DNA of 51,313 nucleotides from CF-162 sp040882565 (GTDB lineage: Bacteria > Chloroflexota > Dehalococcoidia > SM23-28-2 > RBG-16-64-32): the NCBI GenBank assembly GCA_040882565.1, contig JBBEAZ010000045.1, positions 1 through 51,313 of the forward strand, given 5' to 3'. This document shows, in pieces, positions 40,808-49,121 of the stretch; the first letter of the stretch is position 1; every line of letters starts with the position of its first letter. Both the position numbers and the translations under genes were made by a program. The notes under the pieces are model-generated. The model had not been told where the DNA came from and did not search any database. It saw only the letters and a list, made by a program, of their open reading frames with translations.

Positions 40808-42055
40808 ATGGAACCAACGAATATGCGGCGCACAAATCCGGCAGCAATCGCCTTCGCAATCCTGGCAGTTGCTACTGTGGCGCTCGTGCTGCTCAGCATG
40901 CTGAGCATTACCTCACCGGCAGACGCCTTTAACGCCGGTGATAACGGACAGCCCACGAGCGGTAACAACACCGACCTTAAGGGCCGTGCTGACGACGACG
41001 TCTCGCTATCATTCCAGGCAAACGCCGTGATGTCCTGCACCGGAACCAGCGTCAACTCGATCAGCATGAAACTCAACTACGTTGTCATTGGTGCCGCACT
41101 CCCCGCCGGATCCGAGATCGTGGTGTACCTCTCGCCCAACCAGGGCGCAATCAACGGGAATGCGGGCGGCAACGTGGCAGCATACATCGCGGCCGTCGAG
41201 TCAAATGAGACCACAGTTAATGTGGCCGGCCTGAGTGGCTCCGGAACGCTCAACATCACGGTAAACGTCACGACGGCGTTCAACGCTGACACAGGCGGCA
41301 TCCTGGGCGTCATCGCGAATGACCTGGACGGCACGCTGTTCAATAGCAAGACGAACTCGCTCAATTGCACAGAGGCAACGTCATCCCCAACCGCCAGCGC
41401 AACGTCATCCGCGACGGCCACGGCCACCTCAACGGCCACCTCAACGGCCACCTCAACAGCAACAGCAACGGCAACGGCGACCGCCACGGCAACAGCAACG
41501 GCGACCGCCACGGCGACAAGCACCGCCACCGCGACTGCCACGGCGACAAACACTGCCACGGCAACTGCCACAGCGACAAACACCGGGACAGCCACACCGA
41601 CGACGACGCTCGACCTGAGCACGGCAACGCCGACGCCGACAGCTACGGCGACGCCGACGGCCACAGCGACGCAGACAGAGGTCATCACCAACCCGGTGAC
41701 CGTGACGCCTACTGTTACGCCAACACCGACAGCGACGGCAACGCCGACGCAGCCGGTGACGCCGAGTCCGACTGCGCTAGAAGTGACGGCGACGCCGTCG
41801 CCCACGCCCACGCCGTCTCCGACGACTCCGCCGACGAATTCGCCGACTCTGTCACCGTCTCCGACCGCGCCGACGGCGTCCCCGAGCCCAACCGCGCTGC
41901 TGCTCACCAGCACACCAAAACCGGTTGTCTTCCCGCCAACGGGCGGTGAGCCCGGCCCCGGTTCATCGGGCAACGCACTGATGCTCCTGCTGGCAGGCGT
42001 GGCAGCCCTGTTCGTCTCGGGTGGGCTCGCGACCGCCGCAGCTCGCACGCGCTAA
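40808..42055 (+). CDS. Surface protein with Ala/Thr-rich stalk and FPPTG cell-wall anchor
   Basis: 415 residues; GGGGGTAGCGAG precedes the ATG (a second ATG at 40823 is possible). Signal peptide to about residue 40 (AIAFAILAVATVALVLLSML). A globular domain of about 150 residues with no recognised family follows. Next come a low-complexity stalk of Ala-Thr repeats and Pro/Thr/Ser segments (about 195-375), then the sortase-like signal FPPTGG, a hydrophobic helix (ALMLLLAGVAALFVSGGL) and basic residues. Architecture and anchor resemble the DUF3494 protein at 9538-10896. A terminator follows. Confidence 0.8.
   Translation: MEPTNMRRTNPAAIAFAILAVATVALVLLSMLSITSPADAFNAGDNGQPTSGNNTDLKGRADDDVSLSFQANAVMSCTGTSVNSISMKLNYVVIGAALPAGSEIVVYLSPNQGAINGNAGGNVAAYIAAVESNETTVNVAGLSGSGTLNITVNVTTAFNADTGGILGVIANDLDGTLFNSKTNSLNCTEATSSPTASATSSATATATSTATSTATSTATATATATATATATATATATSTATATATATNTATATATATNTGTATPTTTLDLSTATPTPTATATPTATATQTEVITNPVTVTPTVTPTPTATATPTQPVTPSPTALEVTATPSPTPTPSPTTPPTNSPTLSPSPTAPTASPSPTALLLTSTPKPVVFPPTGGEPGPGSSGNALMLLLAGVAALFVSGGLATAAARTR
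41400..41680 (+). repeat. Low-complexity Ala-Thr coding repeat
   Basis: Short units such as ACGGCCACCTCA and GCAACGGCGACC repeat through the stretch, encoding alternating Ala, Thr and Ser. The long open frames on the other strand here are shadows of this repetition. Confidence 0.85.
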
Positions 42056-42075
42056 TCCACGATCCCCGATAATCC

Positions 42076-42108
42076 AAGAGGCGTCCGTTTGACGGACGCC
42101 TCTTTTGG
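42076..42108 (+). terminator. Rho-independent terminator after the surface protein
   Basis: AAGAGGCGTCCG (42076-42087), loop TTTGA, CGGACGCCTCTT (42093-42104), then TTTTGGTTTT. The 12-bp stem is perfect. Confidence 0.92.
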
Positions 42109-42209
42109 TTTTGCGTTAAGAACTACGCGCTCGGCGTCATCGCGTCAGCAAGCGACGGCGCTGCCGCTCGCTCGCCTTCCACGAACCGCCGGATCGCGGC
42201 GGTCGCCGC

Positions 42210-43094
42210 TTACGGCTGCTCCACAAGGAGCATGTGGCCGGTGCGCGGGATGGTGACCGTCGTCGCCTTGGGGAGGCGCTTCTGCAGCCACTTGAGGCTG
42301 CGGCCCGGCAGCGGCAGAATGCGCTCTTTCTCGGCCCAGAGGATGAGCACCGGCGCCTTGATCCGCTTGAAGTCGATCTGGGCGTCGCGGCGCACGTCCT
42401 CCCACATCTCCCACACGGTGTTGAGTGAGCCGTGGATGCGCGCCGGTCGCGTGTACGCCGCCCTGATCGCGGCCAGGTCGAGGCGGCTGGGGTCATAGAA
42501 GAGGCGCTTCCAGGACGACCACGCCGAGATGCGCGCGATCGGCACCATCAGCGGGCGCATGAAGCCCATTCGCGGCGCGACCCAGGCCTTGCGGCCGGGC
42601 ACGGTCGCGGCGAGGACGAGCTTCTCGACGCGCTCGGGCGCCATCTCGGCCACGCGCATGACGACCTCGCCGCCCATCGAGTGCCCGATCAGCGTCGCAC
42701 GCTCGATACCCAGGGCGTCCATCGCGCCGAGCACGAGCCGCGCCTGTGCCGTCAGCGAGTAATCGCTGTTCACCGGGCGCTCGCTGTAGCCGAAGCCCTT
42801 CAGGTCGAGCGCCACGCAGCGGTAGTCCTGGCCGAGCGCGGCAAGCTGGTAGCGGAAGCTGTAGGTGTTGCCGCCGAAGCCGTGAACCATAACGATCGCC
42901 GGCACGTTGGCCCCGATCGGCGGGGCGCTCTCGACGTAGTGCACCGCAACGCCGTCGACGGTAATGCAGCGACCGGGGAGCTTGGCGTCGGTCCAGCGGG
43001 TGTCCTCGCGGCTGCGGAAGAGCTTCCGCATCGAGAGCACGGCGGCGACCACGCCGAGCATGGTGGTAAACCAGAGTGCTGCGAGCTTGCGCAT
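42210..43094 (-). CDS. Alpha/beta hydrolase, apparently shortened by a nonsense codon
   Basis: 294 residues with a strong ribosome site (GAGGAGGAGGACTG). An N-terminal membrane helix (AALWFTTMLGVVAAVLSM) precedes an alpha/beta-hydrolase fold: VMVHGFGGNTYSFRYQ (oxyanion region), LIGHSMGGEVVMRVAE (nucleophile Ser in GHSMGG), ILWAEKERILPL (Asp/Glu region) and GHMLLVEQP (catalytic His). The frame then meets TAA at 42210-42212. The same frame continues for 28 codons, AATAAIRRFVEGERAAAPSL and on to TAG at 42123-42125, and this reads as the final helix usual in the family. One base change would restore it. All catalytic residues precede the stop, so the short form may still fold. Confidence 0.85.
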   Translation of the reverse strand: MRKLAALWFTTMLGVVAAVLSMRKLFRSREDTRWTDAKLPGRCITVDGVAVHYVESAPPIGANVPAIVMVHGFGGNTYSFRYQLAALGQDYRCVALDLKGFGYSERPVNSDYSLTAQARLVLGAMDALGIERATLIGHSMGGEVVMRVAEMAPERVEKLVLAATVPGRKAWVAPRMGFMRPLMVPIARISAWSSWKRLFYDPSRLDLAAIRAAYTRPARIHGSLNTVWEMWEDVRRDAQIDFKRIKAPVLILWAEKERILPLPGRSLKWLQKRLPKATTVTIPRTGHMLLVEQP

Positions 43095-43309
43095 CAGTCC
43101 TCCTCCTCACGGCCGGTAACGAAACGGGGGGTGTTCCCCTCCAATATACGACAGACGGTTCGCAAGGTCGCCGTGATGCCGGGGCGCGTTGACAACCGTT
43201 AGAATTGGAGAGCGACCTGCAACAACAGTCCAGGGCCATAAGAAGGAATACGACGCGGTCCCCGCGCAGGACGATCCCGTGGTTCTACCAGCGCGGCCCG
43301 CAATCACAG

Positions 43310-44263
43310 ATGCATCACGTTGAAGTCATCACCCGCCTCGAAGGCGAGCAGATCGAGGACCTCGAAGACCTGATCGAGGCGACGACCGCAGCCGACGGCC
43401 ATGAGCCCGTGGGCGAGCACAAGTTCCTGCGCCTCAAGCACGGCGACGACCTCGCCATCGGCGTCCTCGCCTACGAGGGCGACCGCCTCGTCGGCTACGC
43501 CCACACGCTGACCTTCGGAACAGGCGAGGAGCGCCGCGTCTCCTGCGAGATGACCGTCCACCCCGACTTCCGGCGTCACGGCATCGGCCGCACGCTGCTG
43601 ACCCACGTCGTCAAGCACGCCGAGTCGCAGGGCGCGCGCCGGCTCGACGTCTGGTCATACAACGACTCAGTCGCGGGCCGGGCGATGGCGGAGGCGTTCC
43701 ACCTCGAGGAGACGCGACGCCTGCTGCACATGCACCGGCACCCCGGACCGCCGCCTTTGCCCGACAAGCCTGCCGGCGCCTCGATCCGCACGTTCCGCCC
43801 CGGCGAGGACGCCGAGATGTGGCTCCACCTGAACAACCGCGTCTTCGCCGGTCATCCCGAGAACGGCAACTGGACGCTGGAAGACTTCCAGGTGCGCGCG
43901 CGGCAGCCCTGGTTCAGCCCTGACGACCTGCTGATCCTGGAGATCGACGGCAAGCCCGCCGGCTTCCACTGGCTGAAAGTCCGCGACCGCACAGGTGAGG
44001 GCCGCGTCGGTGAGGTCTACATCATCGGCATCGCGCCCGAATACCACGGGCGCGGGCTCGGCCGCTACCTCGTCGCCGAGGGCCTCACCCACCTCAGCCA
44101 ACGCGGCGTCGACGCCGTCGCGGTTTATGTCGACCAGGCCAACGAGCGCGCCGTCGCCCTCTATTGGTCCTTCGAATTCCACCACCACCACGTCGACGTG
44201 TTGTACTCGATGCCCCTGTCAGCGGCCTCCGCCGAAGAGCGCGCCGCCGCCGCCGCGGGCTAG
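43310..44263 (+). CDS. Tandem-GNAT acetyltransferase, mycothiol-synthase-like
   Basis: 317 residues from ATG 43310, the first usual start; a TTG at 43205 would add 35 unconvincing residues. Two GNAT domains: the first has VSCEMTVHPDFRRHGIGRTLL (acetyl-CoA loop), the second GEVYIIGIAPEYHGRGLGRYL. The segments NNRVFAGHPENGNWTLEDF and AVYVDQANERAVALYWSFEF resemble mycothiol synthase (MshD), which acetylates Cys-GlcN-Ins. Mycothiol is not established for this lineage, so only the family is claimed. The coding sequence for its C-terminal MPLSAASAEERAAAAAG reappears in altered form at 45142. Confidence 0.82.
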   Translation: MHHVEVITRLEGEQIEDLEDLIEATTAADGHEPVGEHKFLRLKHGDDLAIGVLAYEGDRLVGYAHTLTFGTGEERRVSCEMTVHPDFRRHGIGRTLLTHVVKHAESQGARRLDVWSYNDSVAGRAMAEAFHLEETRRLLHMHRHPGPPPLPDKPAGASIRTFRPGEDAEMWLHLNNRVFAGHPENGNWTLEDFQVRARQPWFSPDDLLILEIDGKPAGFHWLKVRDRTGEGRVGEVYIIGIAPEYHGRGLGRYLVAEGLTHLSQRGVDAVAVYVDQANERAVALYWSFEFHHHHVDVLYSMPLSAASAEERAAAAAG

Positions 44264-44334
44264 CGGCGACCGGCTCAGCATCACCATTCGGCTTGCCGGG
44301 CAGGCGAGGTGAGCCGGTTGTATAGTTGGCAGTC

Positions 44335-45135
44335 GTGAGCAAGCGACGAGACTGCGAAGAACGGTTCCGCGAGCGCTACGGTGCGCCTACGCCGGATGCG
44401 ATGCTCGTCGTCGAACGCGAGGTGATCGGCGCGAACGTCGGCGCAAACGGCTATACGACGGTGGAGCAGGCGGACATGCTGGCCGAGCGGGTCGCGCTGA
44501 CGGCTGACTCCAGCCTCCTCGACATCGGCTCCGGGCGGGGATGGCCGGCGCTCCAACTCGCCGCAAAGACTGGATGCCGGGCCGTGTTGGCAGACATACC
44601 AGTGCCCGCGCTCGCCGCCGCGGTCCGGCGAGCCGATCGTCAGCGTCTGTCCGGCGTTTCGGTGATCAGGGCAACGGGCGCCCACCTCCCCTTCCCGACG
44701 GGCAGCTTCGACGTAGTCACCCACACGGACACTCTCTGATGCATCAGTCAGAAGCTCTCCGTGCTGAGAGCCTGCAGACGGGTCCTCCGGCGAGGGGGCA
44801 GGATGGGCTTCTTCACGATCTTCGTGCCTGACGGCCTGAATGAGTCTGCCTACAGCGGCGCCCTGAGGTCCGGCCCCACCTTCGTCAGCACGCGGCGCAG
44901 GAACCACCAGGAACTGCTCGCGTCGGCGGGCTTCCAGCGAGTCGAAGAAATCGATCTGACCCCGGAGTTCCTCGCGACCACACGGGCGTGGCTCGACGGC
45001 AGAGAGCGCTTCCGGGCTGAACTCCTGAAAGCGGAGGGACAGGACCAATTTGAAGCACGCCAGCTCGACTCCCGGCTGCAAGCCGAAGGGATCGAGGCCG
45101 GCGTGCTTCGCCGGTCGCTGTTTCTCTGCTCATGA
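44335..45135 (+). CDS. SAM-dependent methyltransferase with in-frame UGA: candidate selenoprotein
   Basis: Start GTG 44335; TATAGT at 44321-44326, eight bases before, suggests a leaderless transcript. The frame runs through one TGA at 44737-44739 (codon 135) to TGA 45133-45135, 266 codons. Before the TGA: the motif I SLLDIGSGRGWPALQLAA, ADIPVPALAAA, LPFPTGSFDVVTHTDTL. After it, in the same frame without any gap: CISQKLSVLRACRRVLRRGG, RMGFFTIF, which is the normal continuation of a class I methyltransferase. A stem-loop, GCTCTC/GAGAGC around CGTGCT (44754-44771), follows, with its loop 20 bases past the UGA and G as second loop base, meeting the usual bacterial SECIS rules. Read as Sec, the site is L-U-C. 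Alternatives are a nonsense mutation or a sequencing error. The substrate is unknown. Confidence 0.72.
44754..44771 (+). promoter_or_regulatory. SECIS-like stem-loop after the UGA of the methyltransferase
   Basis: GCTCTC (44754-44759), loop CGTGCT, GAGAGC (44766-44771), perfect six-pair stem. There are 20 bases between the UGA and the loop, which carries G at position two. Both fit the published general pattern of bacterial SECIS elements (loop 16-37 bases from UGA, G in the first two loop bases). Confidence 0.55.
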
Positions 45136-45141
45136 AGCGCG

Positions 45142-45194
45142 ATGCCCCTCTCTTCGGCGTCAGCTGAAGAGCGCGCCGCCGCCGCGGGCGTAGC
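45142..45194 (+). repeat. Degenerate copy of the GNAT gene tail
   Basis: ATGCCCCTCTCTTCGGCGTC and following bases to about 45194 match 44210-44263, the end of the GNAT gene, with several changes, encoding MPLSSASAEERAAAAG against MPLSAASAEERAAAAAG. The two copies flank the methyltransferase at 44335-45135. Confidence 0.75.
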
Positions 45195-45239
45195 CGCGCC
45201 GGGGCTTGTGGCACCGGGTCTGGCCGTTGTCCCCCGTGG

Positions 45240-46589
45240 CTACGAGCGTCGTGATGGGCGGTTCCAGGCCCCGAACCCGCCCTCCAGATTCCAAGCGTCC
45301 ACCCCATTGCGCTCGAGCAGCGAGATGCCGGTCATAGACCGCTCCCCGTGCCCGCAGTACGCAACAATTGGAACGCCCTTTGGCACGCCGGACGACGTTG
45401 GGATCTCGCCGAGAGGCAGGTTAGTCGCACCCTCAATATGTCCTCCTGCGAACTCACCACGCTCTCGGACGTCGAGTGCAACAGCACCGTCTTTGAGTAA
45501 CGCCCGTACGTCATCCGGAGCGAGTGATCGCGTTGTTTGAATGTCCAGCCCCGCTCGTTCCCAGTCTTCGAGCGACCCGGCCAGAACGCCGGCGAGATTC
45601 TCGTGTCCCACGAGGAGTGACTCGTTCACCACATTTTCGATCGGTTCGCTGCCTATGACGAAGTAGAGCGGAGTTCCCAGGGACACGACCCAGCCAAGCC
45701 AGGTGGAATACGCCGGCCGGAACGCGATGCTGACCGCGCCACGAATGTGTCCGCGCATGTAGTCGTTGATGGGACGAGTGTCGACGACGCCGCCGGATGC
45801 GATGCCGTCGCGCAACTCCGCGGGACTTACCTCCGGGGGATTGTTGATCGTTGAGCGTAGTCGCGGCCCGGCCTGGTTTATCGGGCGCAACTTGTAGAAG
45901 TAGTCGGGCGCGGCTGGGAAAGTCGTCGGGAACCACGTGACGAACTCATCCTCGTCATCGAACTGCAGGAGCGGATTCGACTCGCGCTCGCGGCCCAGGG
46001 TCGAGCTTCTATCTCTGCCCGCGCCGGTAGAGCAGAAGGAGCCGCCGCCGTGCGTCGGGTAGAGGATGGTCTCGTCGGGCAGAACTGCGAACGCGTTCTT
46101 CAACGTCCGGAACTGTGCCCGCGTAAGCTCCTCCGTCATGTCCGGTGAGACGAGGTCCGTGCGCGCTGCACCGCCGACGATCAGCGAGCCGCCGCTGAAC
46201 AAGACGGGCGCCTCGCCACGTGGCGCTTCGAGGACGTAACTCACGTGTTCCGGCGTGTGCCCCGGGGAACCGACCACCCTTACGCGAAGTTCCTCGATCG
46301 CGAAGTCGTCGCCGGCTTCGACGCCCCGATGCGGGAACTGAACGTGGCCAGCGCGGGAGGCATGCGGCTCGACGCCGGTCAGCTCCAGAAGCTCTCGTGA
46401 TCCCGTGACAAAATCGGCGTGCAGGTGAGTTTCCAGCACCCCGGCGATCCGCAGTCCACGCGCCCCAGCCTCGTGCAGATAGCGACCGACGCTGCGATCA
46501 GGATCGACCAGTAACGCTGAGTCCGGGCCTAGCTGGACGAGGTAGGAGCTGTTGCCCAGACCTTCGTGCACGAATGGAATCACCTTCAT
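45240..46589 (-). CDS. MBL-fold / double-rhodanese protein (persulfide dioxygenase-sulfurtransferase type)
   Basis: 449 residues. The MBL domain (about 1-240) has ETHLHADFVTG (metal motif), GSPGHTPEHVSY and LYPTHGGGSFC, as in ETHE1-like persulfide dioxygenases, which oxidise glutathione persulfide or related species. The first rhodanese (about 255-345) lacks the active Cys (YFVIGSEPI). The second (about 360-449) carries it in VAYCGHGERS. The architecture links sulfane sulfur oxidation and transfer. Its ATG overlaps the stop of the MFS gene (ATGA). It is the last gene of the left-going operon controlled from the ArsR-rhodanese operator region. Confidence 0.9.
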   Translation of the reverse strand: MKVIPFVHEGLGNSSYLVQLGPDSALLVDPDRSVGRYLHEAGARGLRIAGVLETHLHADFVTGSRELLELTGVEPHASRAGHVQFPHRGVEAGDDFAIEELRVRVVGSPGHTPEHVSYVLEAPRGEAPVLFSGGSLIVGGAARTDLVSPDMTEELTRAQFRTLKNAFAVLPDETILYPTHGGGSFCSTGAGRDRSSTLGRERESNPLLQFDDEDEFVTWFPTTFPAAPDYFYKLRPINQAGPRLRSTINNPPEVSPAELRDGIASGGVVDTRPINDYMRGHIRGAVSIAFRPAYSTWLGWVVSLGTPLYFVIGSEPIENVVNESLLVGHENLAGVLAGSLEDWERAGLDIQTTRSLAPDDVRALLKDGAVALDVRERGEFAGGHIEGATNLPLGEIPTSSGVPKGVPIVAYCGHGERSMTGISLLERNGVDAWNLEGGFGAWNRPSRRS

Positions 46590-47863
46590 GTCGCCACCTT
46601 AACCTTCTGCTTGCCGAGCGTGACTGCGGCGAGGATGCCGGAGGCGGCGGTCAGCGCAGCCACGACCTGAATCGAACTCTGAAATCCCAGTGTGTCTGCG
46701 ATCGCACCCGCGACGAGGGCGCCGATCATCGCACCGGCGTCGCGCCAGAAGCGATAGACGCCGAGGAACGTCGCCCGCGAGGCCGGGTGCACTGTATCGC
46801 CGATTGCGGCCAGGAGCACAGGGTAGACCATCGCAGTTCCTACTCCGAGGACAGCTACGGCGATGAGCCAGACGCCGAACCCGTCGCCGATTCCCACAAG
46901 TGAGATCGCAGCCGCCTGCAGCAGCATCCCGCCGATGATCAGCGCGCTCCGGCCAATCGTGTCGCTGGCCCAGCCGGTTAGCATCTGTAAAGCGCCCCAG
47001 ACGAGGGGATACACCGCGGCCAGGATGCCGACTTCCTGAATCGAAAGCCCGCGGCTCACGAAGAACAACGGGAACACGCCCCACGCGAGCGCGTCGTTCA
47101 GGTTGTTGACGAAGCCCGCCTGGCTGATCCCGAACAGCCTGCCGTCGCGCCAGCTTGTCCTGGCGAATGCCGCCCCCAGGCTGGTGGTTGCCTCCACCTC
47201 GCGTTGTTCGGTCTCCACGACAACATGCGGGCGGGTGTCTTTCACAAAGAGCACGCTGAGCGCGAGGCCGCACGCCGCGAAGACGATGCCCAGGTAGAAC
47301 GGCTCGGGCCGCAGGCCGTAGTTGTCTGCGATGACTCCCGTGGCAAAGGCCGCGGCTGCGACCGACAAATACCCCGCCGCTTCGTTGAGGCCCAGCGCCA
47401 GTCCGCGCCGCGATGGCCCAACCAGATCGACTTTCATGTTCACCGTCATCGACCACGCGAGCCCCTGGTTCAGCCCGAGAAGCGCGTTGGCGCCGATGAT
47501 CCAGCCCCAACTCGGCGCCAGGATCAGAACGAACGGCACCGGGATCGCCAGAAGCCACCCAGCGATGAGGATGCGCCGCCGCGAGTAAGCCTCCGACAGC
47601 GGCCCCGCGAAGAGGTTGGCGAACGCCTTGGCCAGGCCAAACGTCGCGACGAACGAGATCGCGGCAGTCTTCGAGGCGATGCCGAATTCCTCGCCGGCGA
47701 GAAGCGGCAGCACCGAGCGCTCCATGCCAACCATGCCGCCAACGAAGGCGTTGATCGCGACAAGCAGCGCGAACTGCCGCCAGTTGGCCCCCAGGCCAAG
47801 CGTTGGCGCGACATCAGGGCCCTTAACGGGAGCGGTCGTCGCTATGGTCGCGCCGTGGCGCAT
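46586..47863 (-). CDS. MFS transporter
   Basis: 425 residues with about twelve hydrophobic segments. Typical motifs: GPLSEAYSRRRILIAGW (loop 2-3 motif A, G-x-L-S-x-x-x-S-R-R-R) and GWASDTIGRSALIIGG (loop 8-9). It is a proton-coupled transporter of unknown substrate. Position between DUF4395 and MBL-rhodanese genes, with overlaps on both sides (22 and 4 bases), suggests export or import of a sulfur or metalloid compound. Confidence 0.9.
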   Translation of the reverse strand: MRHGATIATTAPVKGPDVAPTLGLGANWRQFALLVAINAFVGGMVGMERSVLPLLAGEEFGIASKTAAISFVATFGLAKAFANLFAGPLSEAYSRRRILIAGWLLAIPVPFVLILAPSWGWIIGANALLGLNQGLAWSMTVNMKVDLVGPSRRGLALGLNEAAGYLSVAAAAFATGVIADNYGLRPEPFYLGIVFAACGLALSVLFVKDTRPHVVVETEQREVEATTSLGAAFARTSWRDGRLFGISQAGFVNNLNDALAWGVFPLFFVSRGLSIQEVGILAAVYPLVWGALQMLTGWASDTIGRSALIIGGMLLQAAAISLVGIGDGFGVWLIAVAVLGVGTAMVYPVLLAAIGDTVHPASRATFLGVYRFWRDAGAMIGALVAGAIADTLGFQSSIQVVAALTAASGILAAVTLGKQKVKVAT

Positions 47864-48339
47864 TGTGGTCTTCCGAAGACCAGGCCGTAGATTAGCGAAG
47901 GAATGCAGAAATGCGTGACGGCCACCACGGCCGCAACCGCCGTGAGTACGCCACCCAGCACGTACCCGAGCACCGTGAGGTCAGCGGCGAATGCAGCGCC
48001 GGTCGCCACCAGCCAGGCCGTGGCCATACCGCACGCGAAGCGGCGTGGCGCGCCGTTAGGCGGCAGTGGGGGAGTCCCGGTCAACCGCCGCACGCCGAAG
48101 TTGTAGACGTAGTCGAACGGATGGCTGGCCAGCACTGTGCCGAGTGCCGCCGTCACGGCCAGCCCCCAGAGTACCCAGGGCGAGGCGAGTATGGTGCCCG
48201 TCGCCATGACAATCGTGCAGAACACAGGGCTCCAGCGCAGCCACGGCTCCACTTCGCGCATGATCTGCCGGTCCACGTTGACGTAGCCCTGCGCGTCGAG
48301 GCGGTCGATCGCTGTCGCCAGCGGTCCAACTTCACGCAT
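47842..48339 (-). CDS. DUF4395-family membrane protein
   Basis: 165 residues with three or four membrane helices. HPFDYVYNFGVRRLTGTPPL and PPNGAPRRFACGMATAWLV are hallmarks of DUF4395. These proteins often adjoin rhodanese and thiosulfate or sulfide genes, as here. VTHFCIPSLIYG at the C-terminus adds a conserved Cys. Its start overlaps the DUF1059 stop by eight bases. Confidence 0.9.
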   Translation of the reverse strand: MREVGPLATAIDRLDAQGYVNVDRQIMREVEPWLRWSPVFCTIVMATGTILASPWVLWGLAVTAALGTVLASHPFDYVYNFGVRRLTGTPPLPPNGAPRRFACGMATAWLVATGAAFAADLTVLGYVLGGVLTAVAAVVAVTHFCIPSLIYGLVFGRPQCATARP

Positions 48340-48496
48340 CTTGGGCCATCCGATTCACGAGCTGGCGGATCTGGTCTTCGCTGCGCGACGCGTCCGGGTG
48401 ATGTTCTTTCACATGTTGTTTGGCGAGCACGAACAAATCATCGTCGTCCTTGCCAGTCAGTTTGTGCCCGCAGGGGCAGTTCACGATTCGTGCCAC
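48332..48496 (-). CDS. DUF1059-family small protein
   Basis: 54 residues from GTG 48496, seven bases after AAAAGGAG, which fixes the start; a longer frame upstream has no support. IVNCPCGHKLTGKDDDDLF then AKQHVKEHHPDAS shows a CPCG knuckle and an HxxxHH segment, the DUF1059 pattern, probably binding zinc. Two bases downstream of the DUF5680 stop, in the same operon. Confidence 0.85.
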   Translation of the reverse strand: MARIVNCPCGHKLTGKDDDDLFVLAKQHVKEHHPDASRSEDQIRQLVNRMAQDA

Positions 48497-48498
48497 GC

Positions 48499-48990
48499 CT
48501 ACACTCCTTTTCGCTTGTCTACCAAACCAACTGCGTAGTCGGCCTGGTACACCAGGGCCTGTCCTTCCAAAATTTCTTCTCGTCCGGCGAATCTGTCGAG
48601 TGCGCCGTCCCACTGGTTGGTGTAGACGTAAGAGTCGATCTCCCGTCGCCGCGGACCCCGGTAAGGGGCATCGGACGGCATTTCTTTAAGAGCTTTCTTG
48701 AGGATGCCGTACAGACTCTCCGGTTCGGAGCCCTCATCCGCCCACCCGTAGTACACGATCATCCAGACCGGCTGACCTTCATGGAAGACGACGGTCCTGC
48801 CACCGTACGGCTCGCCGCCGAAGAAATTGTCGTGGGACCGCCACGAGCCATCTTCAAAGACGATCGTAAGCGAGCCGTCGCCCTCTCTGATCCACTTCTT
48901 TTCGTCCCCGCCGGCGTAGCCAGCCCGGTTTGATTCGAGCAGGAACGCCTTCAGCGCGTCAGCGTCCACGGCTGCGTTCATGCTGATCAT
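48499..48990 (-). CDS. DUF5680-family protein
   Basis: 163 residues with AAAGGAGACCGGC before the ATG. LKAFLLESNRAGYAGGDEKK, GSLTIVFEDGSWRSHDNFFG, GGRTVVFHEGQPVWMIVYYG and LGILKKAL-type ending with YRGPRRREIDSYVYTN match DUF5680. Function unknown. It is the first gene of the left-going operon, directly facing the ArsR-rhodanese gene. Confidence 0.82.
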   Translation of the reverse strand: MISMNAAVDADALKAFLLESNRAGYAGGDEKKWIREGDGSLTIVFEDGSWRSHDNFFGGEPYGGRTVVFHEGQPVWMIVYYGWADEGSEPESLYGILKKALKEMPSDAPYRGPRRREIDSYVYTNQWDGALDRFAGREEILEGQALVYQADYAVGLVDKRKGV

Positions 48991-49060
48991 GCCGGTCTCC
49001 TTTCCTCACGAGTTCAAGGAATTGCTTGAATGCCGCTAGTTTGCCAGCTTCCCTGCCATG

Positions 49061-49113
49061 TTGTCAAGTAATCTATTGAGGAGTTGACAAGAGCGCCTAG
49101 CTTCACCGATACT
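49061..49113. promoter_or_regulatory. Divergent promoter/operator between DUF5680 and ArsR-rhodanese operons
   Basis: TTGTCAA (49061-49067) and TTGACAA (49084-49090) form an inverted repeat with a 16-base centre. The right arm is a consensus -35 for the plus strand, with GATACT (49108-49113) 18 bases on. The left arm, read on the minus strand, is TTGACA with CAAACT 18 bases on. A regulator bound to the inverted repeat would block both -35 elements; the ArsR-type protein encoded at 49122 is the obvious candidate. Confidence 0.65.
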
Positions 49114-49121
49114 GTGGCGCA

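Noticed and set aside
41400..42048. Long Val/Ala-rich frame on the minus strand
   Set aside because: It is the antisense of the Ala/Thr low-complexity stalk.
42210..42212. TAA in the alpha/beta hydrolase as recoding
   Set aside because: TAA is not a selenocysteine codon, and nothing indicates pyrrolysine or stop suppression. A nonsense change or error is more likely.
43205..43309. TTG start for the GNAT gene
   Set aside because: The extra residues are basic and low-complexity, with no ribosome site; the conserved domain begins right after ATG 43310.
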